From the NCBI GenBank assembly GCA_964479535.1, contig CAYZMM010000021.1:1-64000 (forward strand): 64,000 nucleotides of DNA. Reading direction: 5' to 3'. Within the stretch, counting starts at the first letter, position 1; the number at the start of each line of letters is the position of its first letter. The notes under the pieces were generated by a model that did not search any database, was not told the DNA's origin, and was given only the letters and a program-made list of their open reading frames with translations. Source of the stretch: S015-6 sp964479535. Its GTDB lineage: Bacteria > Desulfobacterota > DSWW01. Below are positions 49,010 through 58,800 of this stretch, piece by piece. The position numbers and the translations under genes were made by a program.

Positions 49010-51688
49010 ATGGTTGAACGAGAGAGACTCTTTCTGATCGACGGGGCGCACGCCCTGTACCGGTCCTTCCATGCGATTCGAGGGCTGACGACCTCGGAAG
49101 GCTTCCCCAGCAACGCGGTCTTCGGATTCGTACAGATCGTCCAGAAGGTCATCAAGGATTACGAGCCGGATTACCTGGCCGTGGCCTTCGACCTTCCCGG
49201 CCCCACCTTCCGGCACGAAATCTATCCCGAGTACAAGGCGAACCGTCCTCCCCCGCCGGAAGATCTGGTGGTGCAGATCCCCTGGATCAAGAAGATCCTG
49301 GAAGCCTACCGGATCCCCTGCATCGAGAGGCAGGGGTACGAAGGGGACGACGTCATGGCGACCCTGGCCCGTCACGCCCGGGATCAGGGGATCGAGGCGA
49401 TCCTCGTGTCCGGGGACAAGGACCTGCACCAGCTCGTGGGGGGTGGGATCCGCGTCCTGGAGCCGAGGAAGGGCGTGTTTCTCGGGCCGGACGAGGTGGC
49501 CGCCCAGTACGGAATACCCGCGGCGCGGCTCACCGAACTCTTCGCCCTCACGGGCGACAAGGTGGACAACCTTCCCGGGCTGCCCGGCGTGGGCCCCAAG
49601 ACGGCCTCCTCCCTGCTCCAACAGTTCGGTTCCCTGGAGGAGATCATCCGAAGGGCGGAGGAGATCGAGAAGCCGAAGCTCAGGAAGGCGGTTCAGGAAG
49701 GTTCGGAGACGCTCCGGAAGACCCGGGAGCTCGTGGAACTCGACTCCGCCGTGCCCCTCGAAGTCTCGCCCCGGGACCTCCGGAGAGTTGAGCCGGACCT
49801 CCCGTCTCTTCGAGACCTCTTCCGTCGCTTCGAGTTTCAGCGCTTTCTCGAGGAACTGCCGGCCGAGAAGAAGCTGACGGACGCCCGCTACGAGACCGTC
49901 CTGGACGAGAAGGCCCTCGACGACCTGATCGACCTCCTTGCCGGCACACGGGAAGGCTTCGCTCTGGACCTGGAGACGACCTCCAAGGAGGCGATGCGGG
50001 CCCGGCCGGTGGGGTTCTCCTTCTGCGTGGCGGGCGACCGCGCCTTCTATGTTCCGGTCGCGCACAGCTATCTCGGCGCACCCGAACAGCTGTCCCTCTC
50101 CCATGTCCTCGAGCGGCTTCGGCCCGTGCTGGAAGATCCGGATCTGCCCAAGTTCGGCCAGAACATCAAGTACGATCTTCTTGTCCTGAAGGGGCAGGGG
50201 GCCGGGGTGGAAGGGGTGGGCTTCGACACGATGATCGCCTCCTACCTGCTGGACCCCTCGGTGAGGGGACACGGGCTGGATGCCCTTGCCATGACGTACC
50301 TGGACCACAAGATGCTCTCCTACGAGGAGGTCACAGGCAAGAAGGGCGCTTCCCAGCTCGGGTTCGAGGAGGTGGAGATCGAGAAGGCGGCCACGTACGC
50401 GTGCGAGGACGCCCACGCCACCTACCGGCTCACCACCCTCCTCGGGGAGAAGATCCGTGAGGAAGCCTTCGAGTACCTGTTCCACGAGGTGGAGATCCCG
50501 CTGATCGAGGTGCTCACCGAGATGGAGTTCGTGGGCGTCCGGATCGATGTGCCCCACTTCCAGGAGCTCTCCGCCGAATTCCGGGAAGAGCTCGCGAGGC
50601 TCGAAGGGGAAATCCACGAGCTGGCCGGGGGGCCCTTCAACATCAACTCGCCGAAACAGCTGGGGGCGGTCCTGTTCGAGAAGATGAAGCTCTCGAGCCC
50701 GAGGAGGACGAAGACCGGGTATTCCACGGACGTGAAGGTGCTCACGCGGCTGGCCGGCGAACACCCGCTGCCCCGGCTGATCCTCGACTACAGGAGCCTG
50801 TCCAAGCTCCTTTTCACGTACGTGGAGGCCCTGCCGAAGCTGATTCACCCGGAGACCGGACGCATTCACACCTCTTTCAACCAGGCGGTCACCGCCACCG
50901 GCAGGCTCAGCTCCAGCGACCCGAACCTGCAGAACATCCCGATCCGAACCCCGGACGGCCGCAGGATTCGTCAGGGGTTCGTCCCCGAGGAGGGGATGCG
51001 GATGCTGAGCGCCGACTACAGCCAGATCGAGCTCAGGATCCTGGCCGAGATCTCGGGCGACGAGCGGCTTCGGGAGGCCTTCCGGAGGGAGGAGGACGTT
51101 CACAGGCACACGGCCGGCCTTCTGTTCGGGTGCAAGCCGGAAGAAGTCTCCGGCGAGATGCGAAGGAAGGCGAAGGTGATCAACTTCGGCGTGATCTACG
51201 GGATGGGCCAGAATGCCCTCGCGGACCAGCTCGGCATCGGCCGCGACGAGGCCCGTGCCTTCATCGACCAGTACTTCCGGACCTACGAGGGGGTGAAGGC
51301 CTGGCGGGAGGCCTGCCTTGAACAGGCCCGGGAGAAGGGGTACGTGGCCACCCTGCTCAACCGGCGGCGGTACCTGAGGGACATCCTTTCCGAGAATCCG
51401 GGGATCCGTTCTCTGGCGGAAAGGACGGCCGTCAACACGCCCATTCAGGGCACGGCGGCCGACATGATCAAGGTCGCCATGGTTCGGCTGTTCCGAAGAC
51501 TGCACAAGGAGGGGCTGAGGACCCGCATGCTCCTGCAGGTCCACGACGAGCTCGTGTTCGAAGTGCCGGAGGACGAACGGGAGGGGGTGAAGCCGCTCAT
51601 CCGGGAAGAGATGGAAGGGGTCATGCCCCTCGACGTGCCGATGCGGGTGGATATGGAGACAGGGAACAACTGGAGCGAGGCGCACTAA
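49010..51688 (+). CDS. polA: DNA polymerase I
   Basis: 892 residues with all three activities. The 5' nuclease domain covers residues 1-300 (FLIDGAHALYRSFHA, GYEGDDVMATLA, VSGDKDLHQLV). The 3'-5' exonuclease (310-490) keeps FALDLETTS (DxE), NIKYDL and YACEDAHATYRL, so proofreading should be active. The polymerase (500-892) has motif A DYSQIELRILAEISGD, motif B RRKAKVINFGVIYGMGQ and motif C LLQVHDELVFEV. The GGAAGAGG stretch precedes the ATG. Confidence 0.98.
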   Translation: MVERERLFLIDGAHALYRSFHAIRGLTTSEGFPSNAVFGFVQIVQKVIKDYEPDYLAVAFDLPGPTFRHEIYPEYKANRPPPPEDLVVQIPWIKKILEAYRIPCIERQGYEGDDVMATLARHARDQGIEAILVSGDKDLHQLVGGGIRVLEPRKGVFLGPDEVAAQYGIPAARLTELFALTGDKVDNLPGLPGVGPKTASSLLQQFGSLEEIIRRAEEIEKPKLRKAVQEGSETLRKTRELVELDSAVPLEVSPRDLRRVEPDLPSLRDLFRRFEFQRFLEELPAEKKLTDARYETVLDEKALDDLIDLLAGTREGFALDLETTSKEAMRARPVGFSFCVAGDRAFYVPVAHSYLGAPEQLSLSHVLERLRPVLEDPDLPKFGQNIKYDLLVLKGQGAGVEGVGFDTMIASYLLDPSVRGHGLDALAMTYLDHKMLSYEEVTGKKGASQLGFEEVEIEKAATYACEDAHATYRLTTLLGEKIREEAFEYLFHEVEIPLIEVLTEMEFVGVRIDVPHFQELSAEFREELARLEGEIHELAGGPFNINSPKQLGAVLFEKMKLSSPRRTKTGYSTDVKVLTRLAGEHPLPRLILDYRSLSKLLFTYVEALPKLIHPETGRIHTSFNQAVTATGRLSSSDPNLQNIPIRTPDGRRIRQGFVPEEGMRMLSADYSQIELRILAEISGDERLREAFRREEDVHRHTAGLLFGCKPEEVSGEMRRKAKVINFGVIYGMGQNALADQLGIGRDEARAFIDQYFRTYEGVKAWREACLEQAREKGYVATLLNRRRYLRDILSENPGIRSLAERTAVNTPIQGTAADMIKVAMVRLFRRLHKEGLRTRMLLQVHDELVFEVPEDEREGVKPLIREEMEGVMPLDVPMRVDMETGNNWSEAH

Positions 51689-51699
51689 GAGGCGGGAAC

Positions 51700-52530
51700 A
51701 TGGAGCAGAAGAGGCCGACGAGTCAGAGGCTGTTGACCGGCATGGTCATCGGGATGATCATCGGAGTCGTGGGCGGCATCCTGCTGGGCCCGTCCCCCGA
51801 AGACATCTGGGATCGTCTCCTTGCGCGCACGGGCGGTCCCGAGTCCTCGATCCGGTTGGTCGAGCGGGTGATCGACGGCGACACGATCGAGATCGACGGA
51901 GGCGAGCGCGTCCGCTACATCGGCGTGGATGCACCCGAGCTGGACGAGCCCCTCTACGAGGAGGCCCGGTCCTTCCAGGAGAAGATCCTGCACCGGAGCC
52001 GCGTCCGGATCCGGGTCTGCAAGGAGGAGCCGAAGGACGGTTACGGGAGGACACTCGCCTTCGTCTACAAGGGCAACGTGGACATGGGCGGGCAGCTCCT
52101 GCGGTACGGGTATGCCCGAACCCTGTTCCTCGGCCACTGCGGCGATGAGGTGGCCAAGGAGTACCGCAGGCTCGAGCGCGGCGCCTTCCGCGTCGGCCTC
52201 GGAATCTGGTCCCTGAAGGAAGAGCGCGAGATCGATCAGAGCGACGCCGGCCGGTACGTGGGCCGCCTGATGAGCGTGACGGGCAGGGTCCTGAACGTTC
52301 ACGCCGGCCCGAAGGCGTTTCACCTGAATTTCGGCGAGAACTACCGGGATGATTTCACCGTCGTCATCTTCCGCGAAAACCTGCCCGGACTGCAGGAGGA
52401 GGGCCTGCATCCCGTGAGCGGCTACGAGGGACGGCTCGTCAAGGCGACGGGCATCATCCGGGAATACAACGGCCCCCAGATCGTCGTCGAGTCGGCGGAC
52501 CAGCTCGTCCTCGCCTCGCAAACCCGGTGA
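51700..52530 (+). CDS. Membrane-anchored thermonuclease (SNase) with C-terminal OB-like domain
   Basis: 276 residues. An N-terminal hydrophobic helix (TGMVIGMIIGVVGGILLG) anchors or exports the protein. The SNase domain (about 50-180) has VIDGDTIEIDGGERVRYIGV (Asp ligands), DAPE and KDGYGRTLAFVY with the active Arg. The C-terminal 90 residues (VTGRVLNVHAGPKAFHLNF, VKATGIIREYNGPQIVVES) look like an OB-fold nucleic-acid-binding domain. It would cut DNA/RNA in the periplasm with Ca2+. It starts 11 bases after polA, in the same orientation. Confidence 0.9.
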   Translation: MEQKRPTSQRLLTGMVIGMIIGVVGGILLGPSPEDIWDRLLARTGGPESSIRLVERVIDGDTIEIDGGERVRYIGVDAPELDEPLYEEARSFQEKILHRSRVRIRVCKEEPKDGYGRTLAFVYKGNVDMGGQLLRYGYARTLFLGHCGDEVAKEYRRLERGAFRVGLGIWSLKEEREIDQSDAGRYVGRLMSVTGRVLNVHAGPKAFHLNFGENYRDDFTVVIFRENLPGLQEEGLHPVSGYEGRLVKATGIIREYNGPQIVVESADQLVLASQTR

Positions 52531-52591
52531 TCGCCCGCCTTGGAAGACGCAGAGACGGGAATCAGGGCTATTGAATAAAATGCTTTTCTTC

Positions 52592-52750
52592 TTGACATCC
52601 TGCCTCGCTCCGAACTAAGTTGTGGACATGAAGTGGATCCGATAATACGGGTTCGATTTCTTGCCTTCCCCGCAATCCCACCGTTCGGCGGGAAGGGACC
52701 CGCTGAGCGGTCTCCGGCATGACTTCACGCAACCGGCCGAACCGGTTGCG
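52592..52750 (+). promoter_or_regulatory. Promoter and leader hairpin of the Rhs-type gene
   Basis: TTGACA (52592-52597), 18 bases, TAAGTT (52616-52621), with a start near 52628. Within the leader a nine-base perfect stem CGCAACCGG-CCGAA-CCGGTTGCG (52728-52750) lies about 110 bases before the ATG. I recognise no known riboswitch. The remaining bases from 52531 to 52860 hold no gene. Confidence 0.4.
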
Positions 52751-52860
52751 TCGAGGATGGCAGTAAACGCCTTCACCCTCTGACTGGGCGCTTGACAACC
52801 CACCCCCTGCTTGCCACCAGACGTTCCGAGTCCGAGGGTGTCCCTCTGATGGAGGAGACC

Positions 52861-55800
52861 ATGTCTGACTGGAGACAGCAGCCCTTTGTCCGCTCTGTTG
52901 CGAAGATCCTGGTTTGCGTCATGGCGATCCAGGCCTGGCCCCTGTGGCAGCTCAGCCATACCTACCGGTGGCATCCTCAACGGTATGTAGAATTGCTGCA
53001 TCGACTCGGAGAGTTTCTGGGGCCTCAGCGGGTGATGGCGGACGTTCCGGGCATGCCCGGCGACCTGGACGAGGACTGCGATGTGGACGTGAACGACCTG
53101 AATGTGATCCTGGCGGGCCGGAACACCCCGGCCACGGGCCCCGACGATCCCCGGGACCTGGACGGGGACGGCGTGATCACGGTCCTGGACGCCCGGAAAT
53201 GCGTGCTGTTGTGCACCCGGCCGAGGTGTGCGGTCGAACCGTACAAGGTGGCCGTGCCCGATGTGATTGGATTGGAGCAAGCGGTCGCGCTCGCCGCTCT
53301 GGAAGCCAATGAACTGACCGGAGGGACGATCACAGAGGAAGCGTGCGATGCCGGGCTGGCGGGTACCGTGATCGACCAGAGCCGGCCGGCCGGAGCCGAG
53401 GTCGCGCCCGGCTGCGCCATCGACCTCCTGGTGTGCTCGTCAGGGGAGGATCTGTGCCCGGAAGACCCGGAAAAGACCGAACCGGGTCTTTGCGGGTGTG
53501 GGGTGCCGGACACCGACTCCGACGGGGACGGTATCCCGGACTGCATCGATCCGGGTGACCCGCCTGTGGCCGATGCCGGAGAGGATACGGAGGTTTTCGT
53601 ACCGCCCGGAGCCTTCAGAGACGTGGTGCTGGACGGAACCGGCTCCACCGATCCCGACGGAACCGTTGTCGGCTATACGTGGACCGGTTCGCCGGACCCG
53701 GATGATATTGCACAGCCAACGGTGAACCTGCCCGCAGGGCTCCACACGTTTTCGCTCGTGGTGACGGACAACGACGGTAATGACAGCGACCCCGACACGG
53801 TAACCATCACGGTTACGGAACGTGCGGAGAATCTCCCTCCGAGTATCACCTCGATGCCCCTTACCGTAGCATCGGTTGATTACGAGTATGTCTACCCGGT
53901 CAAAGCGCATGACCCGAACGGAGATCCCCTGACTTGCTCGCTCCTGACCGGCCCGGAGGGCATGACAATCGGTGCATCAGCGGTGGTTCGCTGGACTCCT
54001 ACAGCCGACCAGGTCACGGATCACCCGGTATCTGTGCAGGTGGATGACGGATACGGTGGGACGGACGCGCAAACCTACTGGATCCGCGTATCCGATAGCA
54101 ATTCGGTAGCCGGCAACACGGTGCCCATCGCCCATGCCGGGGACGATTACACCATGGAAGAGGGCGCCCAGGATATTCTCGACGGCTCCTATAGCTTCGA
54201 CGCCGACGGGGATCACCTGCGCTATACGTGGACCCAGACTGGAGGTCCGGAGGTGGAGCTGGACAACCGGTTCGCGCAGCGACCCGGATTCACCGCGCCC
54301 GACGTGGACGCCAATATCCTCCTGACCTTTGCACTCACCGTCCATGACAGCATGGCGGACAGTGAACCGGATGAAGTCAACATCATGGTCCTCAACATGG
54401 ACCTGCCGCCCGGAGGCAACGGCATCGTCACCAACTCCAACCTGGACGGGCCTGGCTCGCTGAAGGCGGCCATCGTCTACGCCAACGACCATCCGGGCAC
54501 GCGCATTACCTTCAACATCCCGGACTCAGACCCGAAGTACGACTCGGTCAGGGGCGTCTGGCAACTGCCGAATGCGTCAATGGGGGGCACTTACGGGGGT
54601 GCCATCGGCCTGCACCTGCACGGGGTTGGGTGGACACTGGACGGCTACAGCCAGAGCGAGAACCAGGGGGATAGGAACCCCTTCGGCCCTGAAATCGAGA
54701 TTGACGATAGTGCCGTCGGCGGCACGGTGGGTGTCTCCGGAGACTACGGCGTGATCCGTGGCATCGCCTTTACGCAGCCCAGCAATGAAAAGGGTGTACT
54801 GATGATCTGTCCGGGCAGGAACATGGTTGTGGAGGGCAACCATATCGGAGTCGATGCCACAGGTACGACCGTCCGGGGGAATTCCGGTTTAGTGATGGCA
54901 TCGCATGCCTGTGCAGAGTGGGGTTGGGGTGGAGGTTACTACCAGAATCAGTTTGATCCGCCTCCGGGCTGGACGGTCCGGGTAGGCGGAAGCCGGCCCG
55001 GCCAGGGAAATATCATCGCAACAGAAACATTTCCTTCTATTAGAATTGGAAGATATGTAGGGCCGGAATCTGTTACGATTCAAGGGAATCTGATCGGTTG
55101 CGACCGTACCGGCACCATCCCCCTTTCTCCTTCTGGCGTGAGAAGCATCGGGACTGACAAATACGCAGTCACCACCCACTACCAGATAGGCGGAGTGAGT
55201 CCCGGTAGCCGGAACATCATCATGAATCAAGTCAGCCTGTATGTTCAAGACAACGAGGTCGTCCTGCAAAACAACTACATCGGAACGGACATCAGCGGCT
55301 CGACGGCCATGGCCCCGAATCCTGCGGGATCGGGTATCGAGGTTATCGACGTAGATGATGGGGGCTCAGAGACCGCGGGAAGCTTTTTGATCGGTGGCAG
55401 AACCCCAGGCACGGGTAACCTGATCTCGGGATTTCACAATGGAATCCGCTTGGTAACAGATAGGCACGAAAACAATTTTTCGCTTCGCATCCAGGGGAAC
55501 CTGATTGGCACCGATGCAACGGGCACCCAGGCCATCGGCAATAGCTATGGCATCGTGTCGGTGTCAAGACCAGGGGGTCTCATCGGGGGCACCGGCCCCA
55601 ATGACGGCAACATCATCAGCGGCAATCAAAACGAGGGAATTGTTCTCGGAAACCAGGATTTTCTCACAATACAGGGGAACAAGATCGGCGTCGGTTCAGA
55701 TGGCGTGACCTCAGTACCCAATGGAACAGGGATCAGGGTGGGCGGTTTTAGCTATAGCATCATCGGCGGAACCGAGGCGGAAGCAGCTAATATCATTGCC

Positions 55801-58800
55801 TTCAACGATGGCCCGGGGATAGAAAAAAGAAGATGGAGCGCCGGCACTACAAGTCCCACCCGCGCATCGACCTTACGCTGTTCGGGAAATCAGATCCACA
55901 GCAATGGCGGCATGGGCATTGCCGGGGCATACATCACAAGTCTTAATGAATACTTCCTTGAGGGCATGCAGAACTATCCCATCGTCAGCGTTACAGAAGC
56001 GGGCAACGGCATCACACGAGTGGTCGGCAATCTGAGTTCCAGCAATCCCCAGAACTGCCTGGTCGAAATCTTCGCTAATCGCGAGTGCGACGCCAGTGGT
56101 TACGGTGAGGGTGAACGCTGGGTGGCAGCGGTCTATCCTGATGCCGACGGCAGCTTCGAGACGACGGTTCCCGAGAACCTTTCCGGTCTCTATTTGACCG
56201 CGACGGCCACGCGCATGACCTGGGTCGATCCCGATCCGCGGATCAACTCCAGCGGATTTTCGCCGTGCAAACTGGTGGGCGATTTTGCCACCACCAACGA
56301 ACCGCCCGTGATCACCTCTGATCCGGTGACAACGGCCACGGCAGAGACATCTTACGGCTACCAGGTTCTGGCCAACGATCCCGAGGGCGGTCCCCTGAGC
56401 TACGCCCTGGCGTTGGCACCGGAGGGCATGACCATCGATTCAAACGGGATCGTCTCCTGGATGCCAGCGGTGGATCAGGAAGGCTACCAGACCGTAACCG
56501 TGGTGGTCCGCGATGCCCAGGGGCTGTATGCCTCTCAGAACTTTCGTGTTCAGGTTCTGCCACTGGTGGACACCGAAGCTCCCGTGGTCTCGGTCGGCAT
56601 CCCACCTGATCTCACCATCGATTCAGTGTACGACATTGTCGGTACCATCAGCGATCCTTACCTGGTGTGGTACGGTGTCGAGATTGCGCCGGCCGGGAGC
56701 GGCAATTTTCGGCAGATTGCCGAAGGAACCGCATCCGTCCAAAACGGCGTGGTCGGCACCATCGATCCTACCATACTGGCCAATGGGCTCTACGATGGCC
56801 GTGTGATCGCATACGACCAGGACGGGCACCTGACGGTCTTCAATCTGTCGGCACCCATCGAAATCGATACAAAGCTGAAGATCGGCCGATTTTCCCTTGC
56901 TTTCCAGGATATCTCCATTCCGGTGGCTGGCATCCCCATCACCGTGACCCGCACCTACAACAGCTTCGACAAGGAGAAGGGCGACTTTGGTGTGGGCTGG
57001 TATGGGGATCTGATGTCGGGGGTCAAGATTCAGACGACCCGGACGCTGGGTACGGGCTGGCAGGCGGTGGAAAGCGGCTCATTTCTGGGCAGCCCCACCT
57101 ATGATCTGGTGACCGACAACCTCCCGAAGGTGCTCGTCACCTATGCCAACGGCCGCCAGGATCGTTTCGAGTTCACGCCTTACTTCGTGACCCAACCGAC
57201 CATCGCGCCGGATTGGGTACAGCCGGCATTTACCGCTTTGGAGGGAACCACCGCCACCCTCGAAGCTGTTGGGGCGTCAGACCTTTTCCTCGACAATGGC
57301 CAGCTACTGGATCTGGGAGCTACGGAAGTCGGGCCCTTCGATCCGGATCGATTCCGGCTCACCACGGCCGAGGGGATCGTCTACGTCATTTCCAGGTCCT
57401 CGGGACTCGAGAGCATTACCGACCGGAACGGGAACACCCTGAACTTCGGCCCAGGCGGCATCACGCACTCCGCAGGCCTTTCCATCAACATGGATCGCGA
57501 CAGCGAAGGCCGGGTCACCCGGATCACGGACCCCATGGGATACGAGGTGGCCTACGATTACGACGGCAACGGCGACCTGATCGAGTTCACCGACCAGGAA
57601 GGGAACGTGACCCGTTACGGGTACGACGACGAGCACAACCTGGTGAGCATCATCGATCCCCGGGGCATCGAGGTCCTGGAGACCGCGTACGACGAGCAGG
57701 GCCGGATGATCGGAACCACCGACGCCCTGGGCAACGTCACGACCTTTGTTCATGACACGGAAAACGCTGTGGAATACGTGACCGACCGCCTCGGGTACAC
57801 CACGGCCTACGAGTACGACACCGACGGCAACGTGATTTCGATCAGGGACCCCTTGGGCAACGTCACCACCTTCACCTACGATGATCGCGGCAATGAGCTG
57901 AGCAAAACGGACGCCCTCGGCAACACGACGACCTGGACTTACGACGACCGGGACAACCGGCTCACCGAGACCCACCCGCTGGGGAATACGACCAGCTGGA
58001 CCTACAACGATCGCAACCAGATCCTCACGAAGACGGATCCCCTTGGCAACGTGACGACCTACACGTACGACGGGAGCGGAAACCGCCTGACCAGGACGGA
58101 CGCACTGGGGAACATGACCAGCTATGCGTACGACGGTGCAGGGAACATGATCTCCATGACCGACTGTGAGGGCAACGTAATCAGCTATACATACGACAGC
58201 CACGGCAACAAACTGAGCGAGACGGATGCCTTGGGGAACGTGACCACCTACGCCTACGACAGCAACGGAAACCTGCTGGCCGTGACGGATCCCCTGGGCA
58301 ATACGACAACCCGAGCCTACGACCATCTCGGCAACCTGATCATGACCACCGACCCGCTGGGCAACTCGGAGATCACGGAATACAACGAAATCGGCAAGAA
58401 GTCCGCAGAAGTAGACAAGAACGGAAACCGGACGGAATACGAATACGATGAGAACGGAAATCTCGTGCAGACGAGCTATCCGGACGGCACAGCTGAAGCC
58501 CAGACCTATGATGAGAACGGGAACAAGATAACATTGACGGATCGTGCGGGAAGAATAACCCAGTACGAATACGATCCCGTTGGATATGAGGATCCGGAAC
58601 AAGGGAAGCAGGGCCGGTTGGCCGGCATCGTCTATCCCGATGGGAGCACCAACCGTTACGAGTATGACGGCGCGGGCCGAATGCGTGCGATCATCGACGA
58701 AAGCGGAAACCGCACGGAATTCGAATACGACGCAGCAGGCAGGAGGACAAGCACGACAGACCCCATGGGCAATATTACGAGCTTCTCGTACGACGCCAAT

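Noticed and set aside
48893..51685. Minus-strand ORF of 930 codons over polA
   Set aside because: Antisense of a complete polA; composition is typical of a shadow frame.
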